Below are positions 1 through 7,486 of a DNA stretch of 14,427 nucleotides, in pieces. Each line of letters opens with the position of its first letter. Positions within the stretch are counted from its first letter, which is position 1. Origin of the DNA: Chlamydiota bacterium. Its GTDB lineage: Bacteria > Chlamydiota > Chlamydiia > Chlamydiales > Rhabdochlamydiaceae. Under the pieces are notes generated by a model, which ran no database searches, had not been told where the DNA came from, and worked only from the letters and a program-made list of their open reading frames with translations. The position numbers were made by a program, and so were the translations under genes. The DNA is taken from NCBI GenBank assembly GCA_011065225.1, contig JAAKFC010000021.1, positions 1-14,427 on the forward strand, written 5' to 3'.

Positions 1-3000
1 TGTCAAGAGTGTTATATCTGGCTCGAGCAACACATGCCTCCCAGCTTCTTCGAAGAGGTAGCTGAGGAGGATATCCTTTTGATTGCCCATAGTTTAATGG
101 GCTTTGATTTGCAGGACTATTTTGCCCATATTCACCTAAAGGACTCAGCTACGATTCTTTGCCTCGACAGTGAAGATGCCGACCTGCGTATCTTGAAGCA
201 TTATCAGATGCATGGGATCAAGAACTATCGGGCTTTCATCTCCAATGAGGCACCTCCTTTTCCAAGAGTGAAGAAGAATTTGCGGATTGCGATCATCCAC
301 TTCACGATGGCACCCGAGATGGAGAAGACAGAAGAGATCCTCGATCCTAAGACTAAGAAGGAGATCAAGGAGGTTGTAAAGGCGCGAAATCCCCAGGTGA
401 CAGATGCAGAATTTCGCAAGCTTCTCCAGGGAATGAGCCCTCGCTTTCTGAAAGCAATGGGCAAAGAGCGGCTGATTCTAGCTCTCGATATGTTTTTCAG
501 GGCCAAAACCCGTGACAATTGTCAATACGAAGTCATTTATGACAAGGATTGGAAGAAAACAGGCGCTCCTTCCATGCGGATCGTCTTGGCCTGGCAAAAT
601 GTGCCTAAGCACCATTTTCTATACAAATTGGCCAAAGTCGTCCACAGTCATAAGTTACGGATGCAAAGAGTCAATGCGACCTATATCGATCCCTACAGCA
701 AAAACTCGATCCTCATCATGTCGATTGGCTTGCATGGGATGAAGGGGGATGCAGCTTGGGAAGAATGTGATGTGACTGACTTTTTGCAAGAACTCGTCAC
801 CCTCAAATACTTCGAGGGACAAGAAATCTTCGAGAAGAGGTTTGTCGACACGGGCCTTGTGCGGGGCAATATCGGCAATTTCATCAAGGCGATGTCTCAC
901 TTCATCCATCAGACTCTGACACATGCTGATGTCAATATATATAGTATCCCAAATATCGAAGAAGGACTTTGCCGCCATCCTGAACTGACTGTGATGCTGA
1001 CAGAAGCATTTGAGTTCAAATTCCATCCGAAAAAGAACAATCTCAAAAAGTATGAAAAGCTTAAAAGCCAATTTCTTGAACTAGTCGTTGATCTTGATAC
1101 AGGCAATGAAGTGAATGATACCCGCCGCAAAAACATCCTCCGCCAAGGAATGAACTTCATCCACCATATGCTGAAAACCAACTTTTATCGGAACAACAAG
1201 ACAGCATTTGCCTTTCGACTCGACCCAAAATACCTCAACTTCCTTCCCTATGATAGGGAAGAAAAATTCCCTGAACTCCCCTTTTCTATTTTTTTTCTCA
1301 AAGGGATGTTCTACATCGGCTTCCACATCCGCTTCAAAGATCTCTCACGCGGAGGTCTTCGGACTGTCTTCCCCAAGGGACTCGAACAGATGTACTGGGA
1401 ACGCAACAATGTCTTTTCTGAGTGTTATAACCTCGCCTACACGCAGCAGAAGAAAAACAAAGATATCCCCGAGGGAGGGGCAAAAGGGATTATTTTCCTC
1501 GAACCTTTTGAGCGGCTCCAATCAGAAGTGGATATCTTCCGCGATGAGTTACAGGGTGCCGGTCTTAACCCCGAAGAAATCAAAGAAAAACTCTTGGAGT
1601 ACAAAAAAGAGCAAAAGCTCGAATATCTCTACTCTTCGCAGCGCTCCTATGTGGAAGCTTTTGTCACTCTTCTTAACTGCGAGCCTGATGGAACACTCCG
1701 CGCCAAGCATATAGTGGATTACTGGAAACGACCCGAGTATATCTACCTCGGCCCCGATGAGAACATGCACAACGAGATGATCGAATGGATTGCTACTTAT
1801 GCCAAATACTATGACTATGCCCCAGGAGGATCATTCATCACGAGTAAGCCAGGTGCTGGGATCAATCACAAAGAATATGGGGTCACTTCCTTTGGCATAA
1901 ATGTCTACATGGAAGAGGCACTCAAATACTTGGGGATAGACCCTTATGTCGATTCCTTTACGATCAAAATCTCAGGCGGTCCCGATGGTGATGTCGCAGG
2001 GAACCAGATCCTCAACCTTTATAAATTCTTTCCCAAGACGGCTAAACTTCTCGCCGTGACCGATATCTCGGGAACGATCTATGATCCAAAAGGGCTCGAT
2101 CTAAAAATCCTCGCAAAAATGTTTCATGATGAGGAGCCCATTCGTTTCTATCCTCCCGAAAAACTCAATGAAGAAGGTTTTCTACTCGACCTTTGGACTA
2201 AGAGAGAACAAACCGCCTATGCCCAGCAAACACTGCTCTGGCGCAAGAAAAATAAAAAAGCAGTCAAAGAATGGCTCTCCGGCAATGAGATGAACCATCT
2301 TTTTCGCTACAATGTCCATCAAGCAAAAACGGATATCTTCATTCCGGGAGGAGGACGACCTCGAACACTCAATGAACACAATTGGAAAGATTTTCTCGAT
2401 GAGACAGGCAAACCGACCTCCCATGCAATAGTGGAGGGAGCCAACCTCTACCTCACGCCCAAAGCCCGCCGCGCCCTTGAAAAGGAAGGGGTCATCATCT
2501 TCAAAGACAGCTCGGCCAATAAAGGTGGGGTGATCTGTTCTTCCTTTGAGGTCTTGACTCGTCTTATCCTCTCTGATGAAGAATTCATCAAAATAAAGTC
2601 CGCCCTCATGCCCGAAATTCTTTCCATCATCCGCGATCGGGCAAAAAACGAAGCACAATTGATGCTCACCTCTCATGCTGAATCAGGAGCCTATCTGACT
2701 GATCTTTCAGAAATCATTTCAGAAAAGATCAATACCTATATGTACCAACTGCTTGACTATCTCGAGGGAATTACTCTTTCTGACGATCCAAAAAATCCAC
2801 TTATCCGGTGTTTGCTTCAGTATTGCCCAGACCTATTGCGCAATAGCTATAAGCAGCGGATCATATCTGATATTCCCGATATCCATAAAAAGGCCATCAT
2901 TGCCACCTACATCGCCTCTAAGGCTGTCTATACCAAAGGGATCGACTGGTCCCCCACAATCGTTGATATTCTTCCTTTAATCGCTACAGACCCGGATATC

Positions 3001-3012
3001 ATAGGATCTTAA
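1..3012 (+). CDS. NAD-dependent glutamate dehydrogenase, large fungal-like type (5' end outside the window)
   Basis: Oxidatively deaminates glutamate to 2-oxoglutarate with NAD, feeding the TCA cycle; cytoplasmic. The frame is open from base 1 through the first ATG at 34, and that ATG has no Shine-Dalgarno sequence, so the gene probably starts upstream of the window; 1003 codons are visible. Glu/Leu/Phe/Val dehydrogenase landmarks are present: SRGGLRTVF and then IPEGGAKG (1465-1488, lysine-containing substrate-site motif), TSKPGAGINHKEYGVTSFG (about 1840-1895), GPDGDVAGN (about 1979-2005), VEGANLYLTP (about 2431-2460) and KDSSANKGG (about 2503-2529). The last two are typical of the roughly 115 kDa NAD-GDHs of fungi and some bacteria, not the 450-residue hexameric enzymes. 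The N-terminal 400 residues are the less conserved regulatory part of this class. It ends 24 bases before the heat-shock control region, with no strong terminator. The family call is firm; the cofactor is assigned from the class. Confidence 0.9.
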   Translation, partial: CQECYIWLEQHMPPSFFEEVAEEDILLIAHSLMGFDLQDYFAHIHLKDSATILCLDSEDADLRILKHYQMHGIKNYRAFISNEAPPFPRVKKNLRIAIIHFTMAPEMEKTEEILDPKTKKEIKEVVKARNPQVTDAEFRKLLQGMSPRFLKAMGKERLILALDMFFRAKTRDNCQYEVIYDKDWKKTGAPSMRIVLAWQNVPKHHFLYKLAKVVHSHKLRMQRVNATYIDPYSKNSILIMSIGLHGMKGDAAWEECDVTDFLQELVTLKYFEGQEIFEKRFVDTGLVRGNIGNFIKAMSHFIHQTLTHADVNIYSIPNIEEGLCRHPELTVMLTEAFEFKFHPKKNNLKKYEKLKSQFLELVVDLDTGNEVNDTRRKNILRQGMNFIHHMLKTNFYRNNKTAFAFRLDPKYLNFLPYDREEKFPELPFSIFFLKGMFYIGFHIRFKDLSRGGLRTVFPKGLEQMYWERNNVFSECYNLAYTQQKKNKDIPEGGAKGIIFLEPFERLQSEVDIFRDELQGAGLNPEEIKEKLLEYKKEQKLEYLYSSQRSYVEAFVTLLNCEPDGTLRAKHIVDYWKRPEYIYLGPDENMHNEMIEWIATYAKYYDYAPGGSFITSKPGAGINHKEYGVTSFGINVYMEEALKYLGIDPYVDSFTIKISGGPDGDVAGNQILNLYKFFPKTAKLLAVTDISGTIYDPKGLDLKILAKMFHDEEPIRFYPPEKLNEEGFLLDLWTKREQTAYAQQTLLWRKKNKKAVKEWLSGNEMNHLFRYNVHQAKTDIFIPGGGRPRTLNEHNWKDFLDETGKPTSHAIVEGANLYLTPKARRALEKEGVIIFKDSSANKGGVICSSFEVLTRLILSDEEFIKIKSALMPEILSIIRDRAKNEAQLMLTSHAESGAYLTDLSEIISEKINTYMYQLLDYLEGITLSDDPKNPLIRCLLQYCPDLLRNSYKQRIISDIPDIHKKAIIATYIASKAVYTKGIDWSPTIVDILPLIATDPDIIGS

Positions 3013-3024
3013 TTATCAACTGCT

Positions 3025-3030
3025 TATAAT
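3025..3030 (+). promoter_or_regulatory. Candidate -10 box (P1) upstream of the CIRCE element
   Basis: A perfect TATAAT lies 6 bases before the CIRCE-like operator, so transcription would start at the operator's left edge, the usual CIRCE arrangement. No good -35 hexamer lies 16-18 bases upstream (TAGGAT at 3002-3007 is the 17-base option), so this promoter is plausible but weak. It sits inside an inverted repeat, TGCTTA-N10-TAAGCA (3021-3042), whose right arm overlaps the CIRCE left arm. Confidence 0.4.
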
Positions 3031-3036
3031 ATCTTT

Positions 3037-3063
3037 TAAGCAATCTAAAGCTCTGACTGCTAG
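3037..3063 (+). promoter_or_regulatory. CIRCE-like operator for HrcA
   Basis: TAAGCAATC-N9-GACTGCTAG compares with the CIRCE consensus TTAGCACTC-N9-GAGTGCTAA: each arm matches 7 of 9 bases and the spacer is exactly 9. The symmetric core is AGCA.TC...GA.TGCT. It lies in the 84-base gap before hrcA, so HrcA very likely represses its own operon here, with heat releasing repression as is known for HrcA/CIRCE. Four mismatches to consensus make this a degenerate site, and binding is inferred. Confidence 0.65.
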
Positions 3064-3069
3064 TTTTTC

Positions 3070-3098
3070 TTTACTTCGCCAGCATCGCTTGCTATAAT
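3070..3098 (+). promoter_or_regulatory. Candidate sigma70-like promoter (P2) of hrcA-grpE-dnaK
   Basis: TTTACT (3070-3075), a 17-base spacer and a perfect TATAAT (3093-3098). Transcription would begin near 3105, downstream of the first possible hrcA ATG codons at 3097 and 3100 and at about the third (3106). The CIRCE-like site ends 6 bases before this -35, so bound HrcA could block polymerase here. Spacing and hexamers are better than for P1. Confidence 0.55.
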
Positions 3099-4410
3099 GA
3101 TGGTTATGCTCAAATCAATGACTCTAAAAAGACCTGATAAAGATGAGCGGCAGCGACTCGTTCTCCTAGGCCTCGTCGAACTTTATCTCGAGACCGGGTG
3201 CCCCGTTGGCTCGAATACATTGCGCGAGAATGGATTTGAGAACCTTTCATCTGCCACCATCCGCAATTATTTTGCTAATCTTGAAAAAGCCGGCTATTTG
3301 CGCCAGCAGCATTCTTCTGGCGGAAGAATCCCAACTGAGGCCGCCTACAAACTCTACGTCGAGACTCACCTCAACAATCCTAAAGTCAAGGAAAAAGAGG
3401 CAGAGGCCCTTCGCGAGCAACTTTCCAAGCCCACACGTGAGGTAGCCGCCTACCTAGAGCGAGCAGCCGAGATAATTGCCGAAGCAACAGGATGTGCCGT
3501 TTTCCTCTCCTCTCCCCGCTTTGATCAGGATTTTGTCCTCGATATAAAACTCGTTGCCATCGACCAAAATCGATGTCTATGCATCCTCATCACCGACTTT
3601 GGGATGATCCACACCGAAGTGCTCTATATTGAAAAAGGACTTTCTAGTGTCGATTTAAAAAAGATTGCCGGCTATTTGCAATGGCGCATTTCTGGGATGG
3701 AAAAACCCAGGCTTAGTCCCGAGGAAGACAAGCTCGGCAACCAATTCTATAAAGAGATCATGCTCCGCCATATTGTCACCTATTCGAATTTCAGTGCAGA
3801 AGATATCTATAAGACCGGTTTTTCCAAGTTGCTTAGCTACCCCGATTTCAATAATGCCGCCTCGCTTGCAAGTGGTTTGTCGCTTTTTGAAAATGAATCC
3901 GATCTGCGCGCTCTGATGCAAAAAGCCTGCGAGGAAAACAAACTCTGTTGCTTCCTTGGCGATGACCTTGATATTATTTCAACAGGGATGGCGGGGTGCA
4001 GCATCCTTTTGATCCCCTATAAGATCCACCAAACAATAGCGGGCGCCATTGTCCTGCTTGGCCCCAACCGCCTCCCCTATCGCCGCCTATTTGGGATGAT
4101 GGAAGTGGCCTCAGAAGCATTGCAAGAGACTCTGACAAACAGCTTATATAAATTCAAAATTACATTTCGCAAACCAAAGCCCTCGCAAATTGAGCTATAC
4201 CATAATCGGCCTCAAACTTTGAATTTTGGCGACAAAATTTTGAGTCCTGACAGCGATGTGGAGAGCGAAGCTAACTTAAGAAAAGTTAGCGAGCTCGAAC
4301 ATGTTGATCAGGGCTCAAAAGATGTCGATCAGAATTCAAAGGTTAAGACCGATTGTGGTAAAAAAAGTAAATCATCTTCCTTTGGTTTGTACATTGAGGA
4401 TAAAGAATAA
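3097..4410 (+). CDS. hrcA: HrcA heat-shock transcriptional repressor
   Basis: Represses class I heat-shock genes by binding CIRCE as a dimer. The N-terminal winged helix carries the family signature: LYLETGCPVGS, then LSSATIRNYFANLEKAGYL and SGGRIPT (about 3180-3345). A GAF-like inducible domain follows, to about residue 365. The last 65 or so residues are polar and low in complexity, ending in ...SSSFGLYIEDKE. Chlamydial HrcA is known to carry a C-terminal extension reported to modulate repression, so this tail may be its counterpart. The bounds use the longest frame; in-frame ATGs at 3097, 3100, 3106 and 3118 compete. None has a clear Shine-Dalgarno sequence, and the first falls inside the P2 -10 box, so 3106 or 3118 may be the real start (429-434 aa). 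Its stop overlaps the grpE ATG by one base (TAATG), indicating translational coupling. Confidence 0.95.
   Translation: MMVMLKSMTLKRPDKDERQRLVLLGLVELYLETGCPVGSNTLRENGFENLSSATIRNYFANLEKAGYLRQQHSSGGRIPTEAAYKLYVETHLNNPKVKEKEAEALREQLSKPTREVAAYLERAAEIIAEATGCAVFLSSPRFDQDFVLDIKLVAIDQNRCLCILITDFGMIHTEVLYIEKGLSSVDLKKIAGYLQWRISGMEKPRLSPEEDKLGNQFYKEIMLRHIVTYSNFSAEDIYKTGFSKLLSYPDFNNAASLASGLSLFENESDLRALMQKACEENKLCCFLGDDLDIISTGMAGCSILLIPYKIHQTIAGAIVLLGPNRLPYRRLFGMMEVASEALQETLTNSLYKFKITFRKPKPSQIELYHNRPQTLNFGDKILSPDSDVESEANLRKVSELEHVDQGSKDVDQNSKVKTDCGKKSKSSSFGLYIEDKE
4270..4290 (+). repeat. Perfect 8-bp inverted repeat (hairpin) in the hrcA tail
   Basis: GCTAACTT-AAGAA-AAGTTAGC: a perfect 8-bp stem with a 5-base loop, inside the sequence coding for the low-complexity HrcA tail and 120 bases before grpE. 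No U-run follows, so it is not a standard terminator. It could be an mRNA processing or stability element that sets the hrcA to grpE-dnaK ratio, or it may have no function. Confidence 0.45.
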
Positions 4411-4943
4411 TGAAAGAAGAAGAAGAAAAAGAAAAAAAAATAGAAGAAATAGAAATCCCTCCCATAGAAGAAGAAAAAGAAGAGGATTTTCAAGACAAAT
4501 ACTTTCGCCTTTTGGCCGAAATGGAAAACTCGCGCAAGCGCTTGCAGAAGGAAAAGCATGAGATGACCCGCTTTGCGATTGAAAATGTGATTGCAGAAAT
4601 TCTGCTGCCCATCGACACACTCGAAAATGCGCTTGGTTTTACTGAGCAGATGAGCGAAGACACACGTAACTGGGCCAAAGGCTTTGAGATGATTCTGGGC
4701 CAATTTAAAGAAATCTTAGGCAATCACAATGTAGTGACCTTTCACTCTGAAGGAGAAACATTTGATCCCCACCGCCATGAAGCAGTCGAGATCGAAGAGA
4801 CAACTGAATACGAAGATGGAACCATCCTCCAAGAGTTTTTGAAAGGCTATAAAAGCGGCGATCGGATCTTAAGAGCCGCCCGCGTCAAAGTGGCCAAAGC
4901 CCCAGGAAAAGAAATACAAGAAGAAGAAGAAGAAAAGGAGTAA
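4410..4943 (+). CDS. grpE: GrpE nucleotide exchange factor of DnaK
   Basis: Drives ADP release from DnaK; cytoplasmic homodimer. 177 aa, normal for GrpE. The N-terminus is very acidic (MKEEEEKEKK...), followed by a long helix from about residue 26 to 100 (FQDKYFRLLAEMENSRKR, the typical dimerising helix) and a C-terminal beta domain with the GrpE signature FDPHRHEAVE, G-I-LQEFLKGYKSGDRILR and VKVAKAP. It ends in another poly-Glu tail. The ATG overlaps the hrcA stop and is preceded by GAGGA (4396-4400) at 9 bases. Both ends are nearly all-purine, including an A9 run at 4432-4440. The 3' tail also supplies the Shine-Dalgarno sequence for dnaK. Confidence 0.96.
   Translation: MKEEEEKEKKIEEIEIPPIEEEKEEDFQDKYFRLLAEMENSRKRLQKEKHEMTRFAIENVIAEILLPIDTLENALGFTEQMSEDTRNWAKGFEMILGQFKEILGNHNVVTFHSEGETFDPHRHEAVEIEETTEYEDGTILQEFLKGYKSGDRILRAARVKVAKAPGKEIQEEEEEKE
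4935..4940 (+). promoter_or_regulatory. Ribosome binding site of dnaK
   Basis: AAGGAG lies 7 bases before the dnaK ATG at 4948 and inside the last codons of grpE. It is the strongest Shine-Dalgarno sequence in the operon, fitting the need for far more DnaK than HrcA or GrpE. Confidence 0.8.
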
Positions 4944-4947
4944 AACC

Positions 4948-6867
4948 ATGACAAATAAAAAAAGTAGCAAAATCATTGGAATCGACCTCGGGACAACAAA
5001 CTCCTGTGTTTCCATTATGGAAGGAGGAACGCCCAAAGTCATCGCAAATATCGAAGGAACGCGCACGACCCCTTCTGTAGTCGCCTATAAAAACAACGAA
5101 AGACTTGTCGGGATTCCTGCCAAACGCCAAGCTGTCACCAACCCAGAAAAGACGATCTTTTCGGCTAAGCGCTTCATCGGCCGTAAATATACCGAGATTC
5201 AATCAGAAACAGAAAACATCCCTTACAAAGTTGTGAGCGGCAAAAACGGCGATGCAGCTTTTGAAATCGACGGTAAAGAAATCACTCCCGAAGAAGTAGG
5301 TGCACAAATTCTCATTAAGATGAAAGAGACTGCAGAAGCCTATCTCGGCGAAAAAATCACCGAAGCAGTGATCACCGTTCCTGCCTACTTCAACGATGCG
5401 CAGCGCCAATCGACAAAAGATGCGGGACGCATCGCTGGACTCGACGTAAAAAGGATTATCCCTGAGCCGACAGCAGCAGCCCTTGCTTACGGACTCGATA
5501 AACAAAGTGACAAGAAAATCGCCGTCTACGACCTCGGTGGAGGAACATTTGATATCTCCATTCTCGAGATCGGTGATGGAGTTTTCGAAGTACTAGCCAC
5601 CAATGGAGATACCCATCTCGGTGGAGACGATTTTGACAACGTCATCCTCACTTGGCTACTCGAAGAATTTAAAAAAGAAAATGGGCTTAATCTTTCGCAA
5701 GACAAGATGGCTCTGCAACGCCTTCGCGATGCAGCAGAAAAAGCGAAAATCGAGCTCTCAGGTACGCAGCAAACCGAAATCAACCAGCCATTCATCACAA
5801 TGGATGCGACTGGCCCCAAACACTTACAACTCACTCTTTCTCGGGCAAAATTTGAAAGCCTCGTGCACGATCTCGTCGAGCGCACTGTAGAACCTTGCCG
5901 CAAAGCACTACAAGACTCTGGTCTTTCTACCGACAAGATCGACGAAGTGATTCTAGTAGGTGGAATGACTCGCATGCCCGCTGTTGAGCGCAAAGTGAGC
6001 GAAATCTTTAGCAAAGAGCCCCACAAAGGGGTCAACCCCGACGAAGTGGTCGCCATCGGAGCCGGTATTCAAGGCGGTGTCCTCACAGGAGACGTTAAAG
6101 ACGTCCTCTTACTCGATGTTATCCCTCTCTCCCTCGGAATCGAGACACTTGGAGGTGTACTGACACCCCTTGTCGAGCGCAATACCACAATCCCAACCCA
6201 GAGGAAGCAAGTCTTCTCAACCGCTGCTGACAATCAACCAGCCGTGACAATCGTCGTCCTCCAAGGGGAGAGAAAAATGGCAGGTGATAACAAAGAGATC
6301 GGTCGATTCGACCTCACCGAAATCCCTCCTGCTCCGCGCGGCATGCCCCAGATCGAAGTAGCCTTTGACATCGATGCAAACGGAATTCTCAATGTTTCGG
6401 CCAAAGATTCTAAGTCTGGCAAAGAACAAAAAATCCGGATTGAAGCCAAATCGGGACTTTCTGAAGAAGAGATTGAAAAAATGCTCAAAGACGCCGAGAT
6501 CCATGCCGATGAAGATAAGAAGAAAAAAGAGACCGTCGAAGTGCGCAATGAAGCCGATTCCCTCGCCTTCCGCGCGCAAAAGGCCCTCGATGACAATAAG
6601 GGAAAAGTCCCCGAGAACATCGCCTCAGAGGTGCAGACCCATATCGATGCGGTGAAAAAGACCCTTGAGGGAACGGATATAGACGCCATCAAAGCAGCGA
6701 AAGATGCCCTCAACACCAATATGCAGAAGATTGGTGAGGCCATGCAAGGACAGGCTGCGGGAGCTCCAGAAGCAGAAGCCGCTCCACCACCTCCCCGACA
6801 AGAAGAGCAAAAGCCTGATATCGAAGAGGCTGAAGTAGAAATTCTCGACGAAGAAGAAAAGAAATAA
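4948..6867 (+). CDS. dnaK: Molecular chaperone DnaK (Hsp70)
   Basis: ATP-driven Hsp70 chaperone that folds and rescues cytoplasmic proteins with GrpE and a J-protein (no dnaJ follows here). 639 aa, full length. The nucleotide-binding domain has IGIDLGTTNSCV (residues 10-21), the hinge IPEPTAAALAYGLD, YDLGGGTFDIS (from about 194) and ILVGGMTRMPAV. The interdomain linker VLLLDV falls near residue 386. The substrate-binding domain starts PLSLGIETLGG and includes NTTIPT and VTIVVLQGER. A helical lid and a Pro/Glu-rich tail ending EILDEEEKK complete it. It is the third gene of the operon, 4 bases after grpE, and is followed by a strong terminator. No missing or altered key residue is seen. Confidence 0.99.
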   Translation: MTNKKSSKIIGIDLGTTNSCVSIMEGGTPKVIANIEGTRTTPSVVAYKNNERLVGIPAKRQAVTNPEKTIFSAKRFIGRKYTEIQSETENIPYKVVSGKNGDAAFEIDGKEITPEEVGAQILIKMKETAEAYLGEKITEAVITVPAYFNDAQRQSTKDAGRIAGLDVKRIIPEPTAAALAYGLDKQSDKKIAVYDLGGGTFDISILEIGDGVFEVLATNGDTHLGGDDFDNVILTWLLEEFKKENGLNLSQDKMALQRLRDAAEKAKIELSGTQQTEINQPFITMDATGPKHLQLTLSRAKFESLVHDLVERTVEPCRKALQDSGLSTDKIDEVILVGGMTRMPAVERKVSEIFSKEPHKGVNPDEVVAIGAGIQGGVLTGDVKDVLLLDVIPLSLGIETLGGVLTPLVERNTTIPTQRKQVFSTAADNQPAVTIVVLQGERKMAGDNKEIGRFDLTEIPPAPRGMPQIEVAFDIDANGILNVSAKDSKSGKEQKIRIEAKSGLSEEEIEKMLKDAEIHADEDKKKKETVEVRNEADSLAFRAQKALDDNKGKVPENIASEVQTHIDAVKKTLEGTDIDAIKAAKDALNTNMQKIGEAMQGQAAGAPEAEAAPPPPRQEEQKPDIEEAEVEILDEEEKK

Positions 6868-6888
6868 TTCTTTATCCCTCATCTGGAT

Positions 6889-6917
6889 AAAAAGGCCGGT
6901 TATCACCGGCCTTTTTT
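6889..6917 (+). terminator. Rho-independent terminator after dnaK
   Basis: AAAAAGGCCGG-TTATCA-CCGGCCTTTTT: an 11-bp perfect stem (6889-6899 with 6906-6916), a 6-base loop and a T6 tract. It begins 21 bases after the dnaK stop and ends the heat-shock operon. The leading A-run means it could also work on the opposite strand. Confidence 0.93.
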
Positions 6918-6918
6918 A

Positions 6919-6947
6919 TTGAAATTAATGTAAAAATTTAATATAAT
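6919..6947 (+). promoter_or_regulatory. Strong sigma70-like promoter of the small RING-like gene
   Basis: TTGAAA (6919-6924), 17-base spacer, TATAAT (6942-6947): 11 of 12 consensus bases. It starts two bases after the dnaK terminator's T-tract. Only 7 bases separate the -10 box from the ATG at 6955, so the mRNA would start at or next to the start codon (leaderless). Confidence 0.75.
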
Positions 6948-6954
6948 AGTTTTT

Positions 6955-7416
6955 ATGACATTAGACGTTAAAGAAATTAATCACAATTATTTTGCAACTA
7001 CTCAAGCTGGTGATCGCGGATGCTGCATTTGTCTTGAGACTCATGATGCGGATCCAGGAAGGCAATGGGGTGCGCATGAAGACCCAAATCAATATGGGAT
7101 AATCACCCGTTCTTTTTATAAATATATCCATGCAATGCATAAAGATTGCTATGAACAGCTTAAAAAAAATTCTAATAACTGTCCTGAATGTCGAGAATTG
7201 ATTGGCGAATTTAGAGAACTTCCTCCACAGGAATTTGAGCCTCTTCCACAAGAATTTGAGGTTGAAGAAGAACCTATTCTCCTTGGACGGATCGTGGAAT
7301 TTCTCGAAGAAGATAAAATAGTTATTCTTGGACAGGAAGTAAAAAAAGAAACTTTTCTCTTCGTTTCTTCAGCCATTATCATACTACTTTGGAAAGCAGC
7401 ACCTCTCTTATTTTGA
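6955..7416 (+). CDS. Small RING-like zinc-finger protein with C-terminal membrane anchor (candidate E3 ubiquitin ligase effector)
   Basis: 153 aa; no exact family recognised. Residues 23-79 form a RING-like cross-brace: C23-x2-C26, H41, H59-x2-H62-x2-C65, C76-x2-C79. The usual third ligand (Cys two before H59) is Tyr57; H41, conserved in the neighbouring paralogue, is the likely substitute. Features linked to E2 binding in RING E3s are present: Ile25 just before the second Cys, Pro77 in the last CPxC, and Arg80 right after the last Cys (linchpin position). An acidic linker with a repeat (PPQEFEP / LPQEFEV) leads to one C-terminal hydrophobic segment (about 134-153, FLFVSSAIIILLW), so it looks tail-anchored. 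It is AT-rich (18 GC in the 60 bases 7141-7200, against 31 in 5401-5460 of dnaK). The domain call is good. E3 activity and host targeting are inferred from family knowledge and the chlamydia-like context. Confidence 0.72.
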   Translation: MTLDVKEINHNYFATTQAGDRGCCICLETHDADPGRQWGAHEDPNQYGIITRSFYKYIHAMHKDCYEQLKKNSNNCPECRELIGEFRELPPQEFEPLPQEFEVEEEPILLGRIVEFLEEDKIVILGQEVKKETFLFVSSAIIILLWKAAPLLF

Positions 7417-7456
7417 TCAATTAAAAAATTAAATCTCCACTAAAAATTAATTAAAG

Positions 7457-7486
7457 TTTACTTCAAAACTAATTCTAATTTATAAT
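7457..7486 (+). promoter_or_regulatory. Promoter of the large RING-like gene
   Basis: TTTACT (7457-7462), 18-base spacer, perfect TATAAT (7481-7486). The predicted start is near 7493, giving a leader of about 30 bases that contains GGAG (7511-7514), 8 bases before the ATG at 7523. The -10 box forms the loop of an inverted repeat. Confidence 0.6.

Noticed and set aside
2182..2676. 164-codon minus-strand open frame opposite the glutamate dehydrogenase
   Set aside because: It covers conserved dehydrogenase motifs on the plus strand and has no motif of its own.
3013..3036. Intrinsic terminator for the glutamate dehydrogenase gene
   Set aside because: The TGCTTA/TAAGCA dyad is only 6 bp, AT-rich, and has no following U-run; it fits better as part of the operator region.
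4329..4703. Minus-strand open frame with long Phe runs opposite grpE
   Set aside because: Its Phe/Leu runs are the complement of the GAA/AAG codons of grpE; a shadow frame.
5526..6056. 176-codon minus-strand open frame opposite dnaK
   Set aside because: Serine/arginine-rich composition typical of the antisense frame of a conserved gene; dnaK itself is unambiguous.
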